Part shown: piece after piece, positions 21,600 to 33,879 of the stretch
How the letters are laid out: the number at the start of each line of letters is the position of its first letter
Position numbering within the stretch: position 1 is the first letter of the stretch
Origin: Adiantum capillus-veneris
Lineage: Eukaryota; Streptophyta; Polypodiopsida; Polypodiales; Pteridaceae
Direction: 5' to 3'
DNA: 64,000 nt
Assembly (NCBI GenBank): GCA_014529385.2
Contig: CM043950.1
Coordinates: 66,978,935-67,042,934 of the forward strand
Program-made: the position numbers and the translations under genes
The notes under the pieces: generated by a model
The model's input: only the letters and a program-made list of their open reading frames with translations
What the model was told of the DNA's origin: nothing
The model's database searches: none

Positions 21600-23102
21600 T
21601 AGAATGAGAGAGAGGTGCAGGGGGTGATCGTGGGATGTTCATGTATTCAATGAAGAGACATCATAAAGGAGATAGATAATGGAAACACGGGAAGGAATAT
21701 CCCTCCTCAGGGAGGGGCACCCAAGCTATAGGCGAGAGATGTGACTATGACATTGCTATGCAAGTCTTAGCTCTAGGGTTCTCTCAAGACGCCCATCTAA
21801 TTTTTATTATCATACCTTTTCCATTAACATTTTTTTTCAATCTTTAGAGTTTACCTTGTTGGCTTGTTGAAAGCTAAAAAAAGCTATAGGGATGAAGCAT
21901 GAAAGGTTGTTCATCTCCTATTGAGGGACATGTGTCCCTCAAGTGGGGCTTAGATGTACTTAAGGCTAAAAGAAATTATGTCCCCTTTGGGAGGGCAAGA
22001 TCTTGACTTTAAAAGCTATTTCCCATGGCTCTATTCACTTATTTGAATTTTCTTTTGTTTCACCTTAGTAAACAACATACATGTAGATAAGAACACTTTC
22101 TTTTACAATTCTTAAAGTAGGAAATTGATTTTTTAAATGTTATTTTGTAAATTAATATTTTCCAAATTTACAACGATCATTTTATTTTTCTCTATGTTGA
22201 AGCGATTCAGCAACACACATCAAATCTAACGGGTTAACGAAGGCGCATTAGTTATTCTTTCACTTTTTTGCCTAAAGTTAGCTTTGTAACTTCTAAATCT
22301 TGAGAAAGCTGTGTAATGATGAAAGAGGCTAGAGAGCCTGGTGCACCCACTGTTGTAATAACTACCTCTTTTTAGCCCAAATACCTAATTTAGAGCCCTA
22401 GGTATATAAGCCAAATGTTGTAATTATTAAAGGATACTAATTACTGTGATCTAAGGGGCCTATGAACAATTTTGGCCTATGCTTGCGTGCTCACATCTTC
22501 ATGTACGAGTATGACATTGCAATGAAACTTCAGGTGTTGCTTCTACATGCTCTTAGCTTTTTGTGATGTGTTTGAGTGTGTAAGTGCACCACATGGAGTG
22601 GTTTTAGATGAACGTTGCTACATGTACTAATCTTGATTTTTAGAGGTAATTAGAGGTTTAAATGTGTTTCTAAGCTCGAACAGAAGTAGATAGGACTAGA
22701 GAGGATCCATAGAACCCTTATTCGTCACTTTTGGTGTAGGTGGGCAGTGGCGCGATCACAGTAGCTCATTCCAATTAGTTTTCTAGAATTGATTTTTGGT
22801 TACATTTTTGGATTTCCCTAGGTCTTACTAGCTAGGATATCAAGTTTCATCAAGTTTGGAGTCTGTTTGAGTCCTCTACGACCTTTCGGAGTTTCGGTTA
22901 ACTCACACATAGGTTTCTTGCTATTTGCTAGATCTACCTTGTATAGAGAGTGTGACACCTTTCTCCTCAGTGCATTGTTGCTTAGGGAGTTCCATTCAAC
23001 ATTTCAATGCACTAGTCGGGTCAGCTATGCCCTCAGATTTATAAATTATTTGGTTTGATTCTCGCTATGCTACATCGTCTGATCGCCGCGATCCACCAAC
23101 AT
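21600..23102 (+). other. Non-coding stretch, possibly ending in a decayed 5' LTR
   Basis: No coding domain is visible. A TATA-like GGTATATAAG near 22402, and the primer-site-like sequence at 23103, suggest the right part (about 22.3-23.1 kb) is an old LTR. No paired copy was found in the window, so this is inference. Confidence 0.3.
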
Positions 23103-23120
23103 TGGCACTGTTTCCAAGGA
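23103..23120 (+). promoter_or_regulatory. Possible decayed tRNA-Asp primer binding site
   Basis: TGGCACTGTTTCCAAGGA aligns to the tRNA-Asp-type site TGGCGCCGTTGCCGGGGA with five differences, four of them C-to-T or G-to-A. The same site type, much better preserved, is present at 43129. No gag follows. Confidence 0.35.
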
Positions 23121-24440
23121 TGTAGGAAGTGTTACAACTCTAGTTTGTTGTTCATACTTTACTTTAGACAGAGAGGCATGGAGGCTTATTGTTTTTTGTT
23201 TGGTTAGTTTGGGAGTTTGATGCGATTCTCAAACTTTTTCTTTAGGTTAGAGAGCTTTGGTTGATGGTTTTGGTGCTTGGCATCGAATCCACGCTTGAGT
23301 TGTTGTGGTTTATCATAGCTAGGTTAGATTTGGTGATTGGGGAGTGAGTGGTAGTAGATTAGATCACCGCCCACCTTTGTCATCTATTTTTTGAGTTCTC
23401 TTTCAGTTTTATGGTAGATTTTGTCTTTGATTCAGTTTTATGGTAGATTTTGTCTTTGATTTTCTTTTAGGAGTAGCAATTAGGTTAGGATATGGTTTTG
23501 GTGTTGTTGCATGCATATAAGATTGTATTTGAGTGCTTGATTTGACTATGCAATTTTGCATTACGGTTTTTTAGACTCAGAGTTCATTTAGAGCATATAT
23601 GGATGTGTAAGTTATCATTCAAAGTACTAAATTTGCAAATTAATGCTCATACACTTGCACTAGCACTAGATAGCTTGACATGTACTAATTTGGTTGTCAA
23701 ATATTGACCAAACATCAAAAACCACCAAGAACACAGGTTTGAGATCTATTGAGTGAATTGGAGCAAGGAAATTAGGAAACTTTTGTTGTACACTTGCACA
23801 AGACCAAGGTTAAGGTGCTTGCAATGTTTTTTTTGTCATACAACTTGAAATTTGCAGGTCAGGTAAGTGTACGCATCTTTGACTAGGTCTGGTAGGACAA
23901 AATTGACCATATCTTGCAGGAAAAGCATCATTTGGAAGTCCACATAGCATCAAAAGGACCTACAGGTGACATGGAAGCTAAGGCAACACTCAAGGTGCCA
24001 ACTTCCATAAGTGGCCCCAATCGCGATATGTGTAATCATGCTCAAAATTGTATTTTGACTATGCTAGTAGGTGCTCCTTGACTAGTGCTATCCACTGATA
24101 CCCACCAAATTTCATTTGGTTGCCTAAATCTCTCTAGATATGATATTCTATGTGCACTAGACTGAGAAGAAAAAGGACCTTTTGATGGGTTTTTTGAACT
24201 CCAAATTCAGTGATCATAGGCTTAAGAGGGTACCCTGACCTTTAGATACTCATTTGTATCAACCAATCCCAAAGGGGATGCTCAAAACTTTGTAGATTTA
24301 AAAATTAGTACACCTAGAGCTTGAGGGAGTAAAACCCTAATTTGAGGGTGAAAAACTTGTCCAAACTTTGTGTGCATAGGCTCATTGGAAGCACTAGGGC
24401 ATAGGGCACATGGAGGAACCTTAATTAAAATATTCAAAAT
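23121..24440. other. Non-coding stretch, nothing recognised
   Basis: Only short chance frames. A small direct repeat (AGTTTTATGGTAGATTTTGTC) lies near 23406-23456. Confidence 0.5.
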
Positions 24441-24670
24441 CTAGATATGGAAAGGACCACGATATTTTCCATGAGGGATTGATCTAGGAGCGTACATCAC
24501 CAAGGGAGCTAATGAGACCCCCCATGAGCCATTTGAGTGTCTAAATTTCCCTAGATATGGAAAGGACCACGACATTTTCCATGAGGGACTGATCTAGGAG
24601 CGTACATCACCAAGGGAGCTAATGAGACCCCCCACGAGCCATTTGAGTGTCTAAATTTCCCTAGATATGA
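24441..24670. repeat. 110-bp tandem duplication
   Basis: CTAGATATGGAAAGGACCAC begins at 24441 and 24551, and the next unit starts at 24661 but continues for only about 10 bp. The two full units differ at only a few positions. Confidence 0.9.
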
Positions 24671-26084
24671 AAGTTAAGTCAAGTGGTCTTCCAAGGTAGT
24701 TTGAGACCATTTTGGAAGAGGAATGTTTACCCAATATAGTGCATAGGCCAAGAGGGATGCACAGACCATAGTGCAGAAGTGGGTATAGAGTGGCAATGTA
24801 AATTTTTCCTCACCACAAAATTAGGTGGTGCACCACATATTAGGGACCATTTTTGGGTAGCCTTACAAAGAATTGTAAGAAACGTGATCATACTTAGGTG
24901 CTTGTAATTGCAAAGAGTTTGAGAGAAGAGCTCACCAAAGAGGGTGGCAAGAGACAGCAGGTACATAGATCTGTTATGGATGCATGTCAAGAGCAGATAG
25001 AGTCAAATATCAACTCTCCTAATCCTGTGGCGACACCAAATAAACCTGTAGAACAACCTATGGAGATAGAGGAACAGAGAGGAAATGCCAAGCAATGTTC
25101 CTTCTAAGCACCACAATGAAGGTAGACTTGGGGAAATACATCAAAAATCATTGCATCAAATCTTTCAAATGAACTCGCTATAGAAGACGCACAAACTATA
25201 CTCACAAAGCATTTTTTTCACAGGGAGTTCTCTAATCATGGTAGACAACAATCATTGAAAACATGCATGGAACAAAATCGATGAGTTTGGCCCAGGATTT
25301 TCATCCCCTTCATATTACACAATACGAAATGACAAATGTTACAGCGAAGTCAAAGAGAGTGTTTCCAAAATATAACCTAGGAATATATCACTTTCAGGAT
25401 GTCATAAAATCTAATATCTAACCAACCCAAATGATTTTCTCATATTAAACTGATAATTTAATGTGGGAGAATAAACAAGAACAAGGGTTAGAATATAGAC
25501 ATGTGCTTATGAATCTGTCTCAACATGAGGCCAAGGTTAAAGGGGTCCCAATGAGACATGGTATGTTAAAGAGAAATGCTACCTAATGGAGCTTAAATAC
25601 CTTAGGGGTAGCTTCATTAAAGACCTCCAAAAGTTAGTGTTAAAAAGTACTTTGACCATAGGCAAGCTAGGGCTGACCTTGAGGTGGGAATCCTACCCAA
25701 GCATGAGGTGCTTGTCGTGCTTGTTAACAACTAAAGTGCTTAAAGTGTTTGTGATAACCTTTCCCAATCTTGAGGTTCCTCTCATTATGAAATGACTAAG
25801 GTTATTGAAGTATTCAATTCAAACACAAACTCTCAAGAGGTATAAACGGTTTCCATGCTTAAATGGCTAGGTCCTTGAAGTGTTCAATTCAAACATGATA
25901 TCCTAAGAAGCACAAAAGACACATGTCAAGATCCTCCACATGTGGCCCTCATGATGTGCTTGAATCCTATTGGATAGGCTTTAAGGGGGTCCAATGCAAA
26001 TTTAGATGCATAAAAATAAATAATTAAGTTATTTCTCTCAAAGAGGAACAAGAGGATACATGCCCAAATGATATAATTGAATAA

Positions 26085-26087
<3 letters not shown>
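24671..26087. other. Non-coding stretch, nothing recognised
   Basis: A 69-codon frame at 24898-25107 (KSLREELTKEGGKRQQ, acidic end) and another at 25586-25795 have no recognised domain and no supporting neighbours. I regard both as chance or very old decay. Confidence 0.45.
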
Positions 26088-26138
<51 letters not shown>

Positions 26139-26184
26139 GTGGACCAAGCATGAGAGGGGGGGTATACTCTTCCACACACACACA

Positions 26185-26241
<57 letters not shown>
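26088..26241. repeat. Facing (GA)n, (CA)n and (CT)n microsatellites
   Basis: An AG/GA run fills 26088-26138, CA repeats 26172-26187, and CT repeats 26187-26241. GA and CT tracts only about 50 bp apart are reverse complements of each other and could pair as a hairpin. Long apparent proteins read through here (RERERE, SLSLSL) are artefacts. Confidence 0.95.
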
Positions 26242-26244
<3 letters not shown>

Positions 26245-26583
26245 GTGTGGAGTGCAAAGTGCAAGAGCTCCATCTCCTTCTCCAAGCTTGTTGAGAAGTG
26301 GAGAGCCTACACCAACACTCTTGGCTATGGAATGCAAATCCAACCAAGAGCCATGCTTCAATGCTTAAGCTTTCCATATACTTCATCTTCATTACTATGA
26401 TATTATGCTATGATAAGCAAGAAGAGTGATGATAAGTGAGGAGCTATTTCTTTCTCCTATGGATGATTCTTCTTCCTCTTCCCTACCCTCATTCCCCGCT
26501 AGCTCTCTCCATCTTTGGAGGTGTTTGAGGCCCTGGGGATGGGGCTTGGGATGGTTAATGCTTTTTGCAAAGTTTATGTTATG

Positions 26584-26748
26584 CTTGTAATGCATGAAGC
26601 TTTCCATCTTCATTGCATCACCTAGGTCACAAGGAACACAAAGATTGTATTGTATCAAGTCTCTCTTGTAATGCATGAAGCTTTCCATCTTCATTGCATC
26701 ACCTAGGTCACAAGGAACACAAAGATTGTATTGTATCAAGTCTCTCTT
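26584..26748. repeat. 81-bp perfect tandem duplication
   Basis: CTTGTAATGCATGAAGCTTT starts at 26584 and 26665; the two copies appear identical. The period is a multiple of three, so the 143-codon minus-strand frame at 26395-26826 carries a repeated 27-residue block. No domain supports that frame being a gene. Confidence 0.9.
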
Positions 26749-26945
26749 GATGGGAGAATCTAGAATACAAACGCCTTTTTGATGGGGGACCAGCTCCAAG
26801 TAAATCTGGTCCTTAACTATTATCATGTTCTCTAATACTCTCTTTCTTGCAAAAAGTACTGTTCATGTCAAGTTAATTAAGTACTATGTTTATGTTGCTA
26901 CCATCAATTAAGTTCACCCTCTATGTTCTCAAAGTAATCTCACAA

Positions 26946-28330
26946 AAATGCTCACTCTAATTCTCTTAATTTGGCTATTCTCAAAGTTCATAGGCCATTT
27001 CCACTACATCAGATGCACAATTGCGAGTGATGGTTGGTCTAATGTTCAAAGAAGACCAATGATCAATGTAATTCTGGTTTGTCTAAGGGAAGAAACGTTC
27101 ATAGAGGCGGTTGCTAATTCTAGTGCGATTAAAAGTGGCAAATACATTGGTGATGTCTTGATTAATGTAATTAAAGAAATCGATGTTGAACATGTCATTC
27201 AGGTAGTCATGGACAATGCAAAGAGCTGTAAAAATGCTAGCAAATTAATTAAAAAAATGCTTTCCATACATTTTCACCAATGATTTCAATATGCACAATT
27301 CAAACTTGGTGCTAAAGGTTGGTTTACTAGTGAAAAAACCGTATGGTTCACCAAAATAATTGACATAGCATGACAAGTTGTGAAGTTCATCTTGAAATGA
27401 CAAAGGGTGCTCGCTTTGTATAGAATGCGCATGTCAGTTATGTTAAAACTACATACTAAAATTCAATTTTGCATGCACTTTTATACATTGGAATCACTCC
27501 TATGCAATAAGTGCGCTATGACTGACACTTTCAATTGCAAAGCATTTGATGAATGGAAGCTTTAGCATACCAAAAAACTGAAAGGGAAAATTACATGTTT
27601 ACGTGGCTCCATAAACAAGCCTCCATGATGGAGGAGAGTAGTGGATGCATACCATGTAATGATGCCCATTATGTTTGCAATTCACAACCTTGGTCAGAAG
27701 GCACCAAATATGGGCAAAGTGTGGATGACATGGTGGTCAGTCCAACAAAGTCTTGAAAATCCTAAGGAGTTAAAAGATTCTGTAGTAGAGAAGGATTGGT
27801 GTCTACCATTCTCTACAAAACAACAAAGAATTTTGTCCAAGTATTTTATTCAAGATGGAAGAGTGCTCGTCCACTCCATAGTGTGGCTTATATGCTTAAT
27901 CCACAGTATTGGAATTTAGATATGATGTCTAATACAAAGGTGATCAGTGATTCCTGTCACGTAGTAAATACGTTCTACTCCAATGTTGAGGACTGAATTG
28001 TTTGTATCAAAGATATGAGTGCATTTAGAATAAAAGAAGGTCCTTTTGCAAATGACTTTTTACACTCAATGGAAAAAGAGCAACCTGCATGGAAGTGGTG
28101 AATGATGAATGGTGGAGAGTATTAATCGACCTTACGTCCCCTTGCAATGAAAGTACTAGTGTAATGTGCAACAAACTCAAGCTCAGAGACAAATTGGAGT
28201 ATGTACAAGTATGTTGCTCTATTCAAAATAGATTAATGGTAGACAGAGCAGAAAGATTAGTGATTATGTTTTGCAACAAAAAGATATTGCATCACATGGT
28301 GCTTGCTACAAGGAGAAAATGCAAGTCTGG
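26946..28330 (+). pseudogene. hAT-like (DUF659) transposase relic
   Basis: The DUF659 signature is clear: ASDGWSNVQRRPMINVI (27025-27075), then FIEAVANSSAIKSGKYIGDVL and VIQVVMDNAKSCKNASKLI (27195-27250). Downstream, in shifting frames, come AFDEWKL, RRVVDAYHVMMPIMFAIHNLG (27630-27690), WWSVQQSLENPKELK and SVAYMLNPQYWNLD (27880-27920). Near the end AWKW-x-MMNGG and NWSMYKY...FKI (28090-28230) correspond to the C-terminal dimerisation region of hAT transposases. Such enzymes cut and paste DNA transposons. Many stops and frameshifts make it dead. Terminal repeats and the 8-bp duplication were not found. Confidence 0.75.
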
Positions 28331-28559
28331 GTGTATGATTGTCAAAACAAAGACAAAGAAGAGTTCAATGTTGGTGTATCTCAATGCACTATAGAAAAAT
28401 TTGAAGAGAACATGACCATAGATGTGGAAGTTCAATTACAAAAAAAACCACAATACTCAAACTCTCAAAACAAGATAACAACTTCACACGTTCAACATAG
28501 CTTGAGAGTAGAATGAAGATTGCAAATATGAAGTTCAAAAGATTATATTCACCATGTTT

Positions 28560-29560
28560 TGATTATATACAATGCTTCAAAGTAGCGATATTACAATATC
28601 TATCAATCTCAATTTTTGTGCAGAGCTTTGCCATATTTTTGAATAGAACGGGCTATTTCATGTACTGTTTGAGTATCCACTCCTACTGGAGGAGCCATGA
28701 AGAAGTTGTATAGATCAGCTCTTTCTAGGTGGTTGAGGATGTCGTCCTTGCTGGCGTATTCATTAAGTTATATGGGGATCATGGCCACATCAATAGTATT
28801 GCCTTGGGGCTCTCTAAAACTGCCTTGATAAAATCTGATTCCTTCTGCTTACAGTGTGTCATCATCCATCCAAGCCTTAGTGGGCTTTAAGGTCTCTAAC
28901 ATTATGCACAAGGACACGACCCTTCAAATTTTGCACTCTAACAATTATCTATTTGTGTGTACAGATATTTCTAGTATGCTAGAGTCATCCACTCCTACCT
29001 TGGGTGCGAGGTACCCTCTTTAATTTTCACAAGTGTTTCACATAGTCTTTTCGGTGCTTGCCTGTGAATGGGATTTGTAGGTATGCTAGCATGTGAGAGG
29101 AATTTTGAGGAGTTAGAATGGTTGATACGTCTCTTGACCATGATTGGTCCATACTTAGTAGAGAGCGTCTCTCCCATTCACAAGCCTACCCTTTTGACCA
29201 AGATGACTATAGACGTCTAGTGACCTTCTTAGTAAACATTGGTGCCTCTAATGATGAGGAAGAGTTACATGATTACACAGATGGCACATATGGTCTCATG
29301 GATGATGACTTTGTTTTTCTTGATGATGGTGAGGATAGGGGTTTAGCCATAGGGTTACCTCCCCATCTCTACAATATCCTGCTCCCTTGATTCTCTAGGG
29401 GGGGTGCAAATAATTAGGTTAGGGTTCCTTATGTTGTTTGAAGGATGGTGAATGGCTCTACTATAGCTATGATGTCCTTAAGGACGGGCCTCTTCTTCTT
29501 TGCTGGAGATTTGCTGGCATCCATTGATCCCAAGTGCACTCCAAGTTCATAGTTAGCATC
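28560..29560 (-). pseudogene. Unidentified decayed reading frame, minus strand
   Basis: Right to left, protein-like patches read MDASKSPAKKKRPVLKDII (near 29520), KPLSSPSSRKTKSS, PKVGVDDSSILEISVHTN (near 28960-29010), KAWMDDDTL and NEYASKDDILNHLERADLYN (28700-28770), then PPVGVDTQTVHEIARSIQKY. Stops are scattered with few frame changes. I do not recognise the family. It lies upstream of the outer LTR element and may be a 3' accessory ORF of another retroelement. Confidence 0.35.
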
Positions 29561-29690
29561 TTTCACAAAATCTGACTTTTACTTAGCTTCTAGCTATCCA
29601 AATGATTTCAAAGTTGAACCACAAGCTAATTAGGACATACACTTGCTTTCCACAAGAACATAATTTTAATTTGGTTCATTTCATGCTGTG

Positions 29691-30038
29691 AGACATCATA
29701 CGCATATGATGTCTATGTGCTCAAAAGTGGAATTGGTTGAGAGTGCATGTGCCCAAGAGCAAAGATGGTGTTTTAGACTCAAAGTTTTGAAAAATGATGT
29801 GGAATTGCCATATGTGAGTTTTCTCTCGGTTTGGAGTCCATTTCCTATAGGTGAGACCAAATCTTACCAGAAGACTCTAACTGTGAGTTTTTACTCCATA
29901 TCTGGTTGCTTCAAATGATCCAAAATGCATGAAACCTGGTGTATGAGATATAATGAGCATTTGGGAAGAGCTCGTATGGTCAAGTGGTGCAAAACCTGTG
30001 TAAATGTGGCTGCCAGACATCATACGTGTATGATGTCT
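29691..30038. repeat. Pair of 24-bp near-palindromes, 324 bp apart
   Basis: Both sites have half-site AGACATCATACG facing its complement (…TATGATGTCT), at 29691-29714 and 30015-30038. The intervening and following DNA is only weakly similar. Spacing and form resemble the palindrome-tagged repeats at 31.1-32.5 kb although the half-site differs. Confidence 0.7.
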
Positions 30039-30359
30039 AGAATACAAAAATCACAATTTGCTGCCTTAGGAGGATGTGTGTTAGTGGAACAATCCTATCT
30101 AGCTCTAGTTCAACCTTAAAACACATGTGTTTAGCATAAAAACTCCCTGTTTGGCATTTCAATCTCCGAAATGGATTTCTGTCTTTGGGGATGACATTCC
30201 GCGGTGTTTCTTCTTGAGACCATTCTACCAAGCTTGTAGGTGTAGTAGGGCACCTTCCCATGGCTCCAATGTAACCTTTGGCTTTATGGATATCATTTTT
30301 GGTAATTTGTCACTCAATTTGTGACTTTTTGTGAGGAGGAGGTCGGAGAAGATTTCCCT

Positions 30360-30934
30360 TGATGTTTGACCTTACGTTTTTGTTATCGATGATATGTCAA
30401 TGATGCTTGTGAAGTTTGGTGGCAAATGGACGCATCGCTTGGCCGTGAGGACCAAATGATGCTTTGCGTGTCCGAAGCCTAACTCAATGTTTTGGTCCGC
30501 TTTTTGATGATAGATCCATGAGGAGGTTACATGGGCTTTTAAACTGTTAGTAGCAAGGTAACCCAGATACCATTTTTCGAAGCTCTCTTTGTAAAAACAT
30601 TTATTATTTTGATGAATCGAGTATACTGTAACTCCTATTTTCCGGATAAACTTTGTAATTGATGAGACCGGGCTACAAGCTTCCAGATTGTATCAACTTG
30701 TCTTTAGTTAGAGCTCCCAGATTATTAGTTTTGACCACCAAAAACCTTGGCTAAGGTATAAAAGCCAATTTTTGTAAGTTATTATTAAGTTTTGGATAAT
30801 AAAATACATAGCGTGAGCTAATGGCACTCACTTCTGTCCTTCTCGCACTTCCTACTCCCTCCCCGGTCGTCACATTGTAGTCGCGTCTGTTGTGTTGCAA
30901 CCGTAGGTAAGATCTCTACGCATTGATATAAGCA
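30360..30934 (+). repeat. Candidate 5' LTR of the outer Tat-like element
   Basis: The segment has LTR-like contents: a TATA-like GGTATAAAAG (30753-30762), an AATAAAA signal near 30801, and a CA end followed by TTTGGTAGCTTTTAGC, a possible but unidentified primer site at 30935. Its last ~40 bp (GGTAAGATCTCTACGCATTGAT) resemble 56547-56572 (GGTAAGTTCTATACTTATCA), inside the proposed 3' LTR. Overall similarity to that copy is weak, so borders are tentative. Confidence 0.35.
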
Positions 30935-32864
30935 TTTGGTAGCTTTTAGCATCGTCGACCCGCGGCCTAAATTCATCAAAATTAAGAATTTACATTTCAA
31001 AATCAAAAACTAAGTATAAGCGGGGTATTGGGGCATCATTGCTAAGCATTTAGATGCATTCTGGGTCGAAAAGCAGTAGGTCAAAAATCCATTGCCGTTA
31101 ATAATCACGATTTTTTCACTTAATCTAAAGTGGAATTTGAGACCATAAGCATGTGTGCTTAGGTCTTATAAACATGTCCTAGAAGTTTCATTACGTTTGG
31201 ATATCATTTGATGTTGTAACGGATGTCATTTGGAGAATCCAAGGTGGATTTCAGAACATTGCTCTCTCCGAAAGAATCAATTGTGAGTTGTTATGTGAAG
31301 TTGTAGAATTTCAGGTCTACGGTCACAAATAGCAAGAAAAGACTGTCAACCACTCAATCCGATTGGAGAGTATGCTTTAAAAGTTGTATGAACCAGTGGG
31401 TAAGCTCAAGGACACATTGAGGTAAAAATTTCAAGAGTTTACAAAAACTCAATTATTTACTTTTTCTTGGCTTTTTAGGAAAAATTAAGTTTTGACTTGA
31501 CTCAGAGGCTTAAATTGGCTCATGAAAAGACTGTCTAGTGAAAAAGTTCAAAAAAGTGTTCATTTTAGGCCTAAAGTAAATAATCACGATTATTTAATTT
31601 CAATTCAAAACTGACCAAGGTTGATACTAGAGACTCTATGCATGTGTACAAACAACGTTTGTAAAGGACCATAGAATTTGGATCACCAAATTGACCAAAA
31701 ATTGGGTAAAAACTAAAGTCCGTACTGACTTTCGGGAACTTGAGTGTAAATTGGGGAAAATTTTGTTCAAACTCAATAAAACTAGATTCAAAGGCTAATA
31801 TTGATGTGATAGACATGTGTACATGCTCAATTGACCAAAAAGATGCAAAAATTTGTCAGAAGTACATAATCACAATTATTTACATCTGCAACATTTTTTA
31901 ACTTTTTTGACCAAGTCAGCATACCACTAGTTTTACCATGTTATAATAAGCCCACATACCAAATTTGGTAAGATTTGAATCATTGGATTGAAAATTGTTG
32001 CCGAATTTGCAAAGTCAGTCTACACATACAAAACTGATGACCATTTGAACAAAAAATTATCCAAACTTGATGAAACTTGGCTAGGGTGCTTAGGTTGAGA
32101 TACTTAACAAACCTGTGTCAAGATTGGGACAAAAACTTGCAAAAAAATACCTGAAGTAAATGATCATGATTATTTATCTCTGCTACAAAAATTGATAATC
32201 TTGCACATTTGAGTATACCAAAGGGTCAAGCACATCAAGTAGACCACACAAATCAATTTTGGTGAAATTTGGATCACAAAAGTGAGACTTAAGCCAGATT
32301 CTTGAAAAATGGGTCTGTAGATACGAAACAAATTGAACAAATTTTGTCCAAACTTAGTGAAACTTGTCCAGAGATCTTAACAGGTTGTATACTTGGCAGA
32401 CCAAACCAAAAGTGAAAAAACTAAGAAAAGTAAATAATCATGATTATTTACTATTGCTACCCAAAGACACCAGTTTTGACTTTTGAACTTGTATAGTGTT
32501 AGACCAACATACTACAAGGCCACCGGAAAATTTTGGGTTCAATCGGATCCAAATTGGTACATGTTCAATCAGTTTCCAGGTTGCAGATTAGTCCTTTGAC
32601 TTTTTGCAAAAGTAGAATCTAAAAGTCTCAACTGCTAACTCACTTAGCTCAATTTGAAGTGATACACATAGACCAGTCACAATAGTTAGCAAGAATTGTA
32701 CAGCCTTTGTGAAAGAATAGCTAACTTGATTAAAACTGATACAGGAATCAGGTTGCAGATAAGGAATCGATAGCTCGACTGAAGTTGCACTCAAATCAAG
32801 TGGAAGAAGTTGACAACAAGTAAATCTGACGGTAAGTACTCTATCCAGGGCTTCACTAGTCTAT
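30935..32864 (+). other. Leader of the outer Tat-like element
   Basis: About 1.9 kb between the candidate LTR and gag is non-coding in all frames. Its main content is the palindrome-tagged repeat array at 31097-32451. After the array, 32452-32864 holds nothing recognised. Confidence 0.5.
31097..32451. repeat. Diverged ~285-bp repeats, each with a 22-bp palindrome
   Basis: Half-site GTAAATAATCR facing its complement occurs at 31097, 31576, 31862, 32156 and 32430. Spacings from the second site on are 286, 294 and 274 bp. The last copy is a perfect palindrome. Sequence between sites is homologous but old: recurring phrases such as CCAAACTTAGTGAAACTTG and TTTGGTGAAATTTGGATCAC appear at matching offsets. 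The same unit recurs at 57209-57806. Confidence 0.8.
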
Positions 32865-33860
32865 ATGAACCTTAGATCTGGTCGTATACTAGCTAATCAA
32901 GGCATATTTGGAGAAACCGCTAGTAGAGTATTCACCGAAGAAAGTGTGAATCAACGCAATCCCTTGCACACTATCCTTGAAGAAGTCTCAGACACTTTTT
33001 CAGATTCAACATTTGAAATGTCTTCCTATTCGACTCATTCAGAAACTGGAACAACAGTGCATTATAAGCATATACTCCCTTTTTATAAGACTAATCACCA
33101 TGGAGCTCAGGTTTACCTGGATCCTAATAAAGAGTATTCTATTCGCATTGATGACCATGGTATTGAATTTGAAGAGGAAATCAGGACAAATAAACAAGGA
33201 AAAATGTACATGGATAGAAACGGAACTCAGTATTTACAAGTTGAAAACCCTGATGTGATAAACAAATGTAGGTTAGAAGTAAATACCATAATTCTAGATA
33301 TGGCAGCAAAAGAAGGACCACCAACTTTAGAATTTGAGGGATACGATCAAGTTGATTTGAAGCCTTTGAAACGGCTTAGTACGGATAATCCTAGGATCGC
33401 AGTCTATTGTTGGGAGGATAGAAATGTAAAAGATCTCCTATGGACTTCTCATGCCAAATCAGGACAGCTAACACCCATGAAGATCATTTATATCTTCAAA
33501 ATCAAAGATAAGGGTTCAACAGACCTACCAACCTACCTATTTAGGGATTGTTATCACAATAACTTTGTTATGATGACTCTTGAGGAGGTGGAACAAACCA
33601 AATACCAAGGGTACTCCATAAGGGATTGGATATTGGGCCAAGGACCAGAAATTATTCCAAGAGATGAACACCGTGAGAGATCTTCTGAGAGTAATGTTAA
33701 GAAACCAGAAACCACCTCATCACGAAGAAAATCGAGTGACACTAAAGCCAGTCCAGGGCTACAGGACCAGCTGCCAGGAGAAATAGACGTGTCAGACCAG
33801 TTGATTTTCAGAAATGGGTCAGAAAATACAGTAGATCCGGGGATCCATATGACCACTTAG
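32865..33860 (+). pseudogene. Outer Tat-like element: gag N-terminal ORF
   Basis: A clean 331-codon frame starts MNLRSGRIL. An N-terminal 'M-x-LRSGR' is typical of plant Ty3/gypsy gags, and the gag-protease element at 44059 starts MHLRSGRVL. The product is acidic in its first 90 residues, has a folded-looking middle (GPPTLEFEGYDQVDLKPLKR) and a Ser/Lys-rich tail, then stops at TAG 33858-33860. The gag core follows directly in another frame, so the stop and frameshift are decay. The start is preferred because of its position after the leader array. Confidence 0.7.
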
Positions 33861-33879
33861 CAAGCTTTATGCAAGTGCT

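Noticed and set aside
24898-25107. 69-codon frame with acidic tail
   Set aside because: Too short, no homologous motif, isolated in decayed non-coding sequence.
26077-26400. Long frames rich in RERE, SLSL
   Set aside because: Direct translation of GA/CT microsatellites, open in several frames on both strands.
26395-26826. 143-codon minus-strand gene with repeated 27-residue block
   Set aside because: The block arises from a perfect 81-bp tandem duplication, and no domain or neighbour supports coding.
31097-32451. CRISPR array
   Set aside because: Repeats are spaced about 285 bp with homologous, diverging spacers and lie in a plant retroelement leader; no cas genes.
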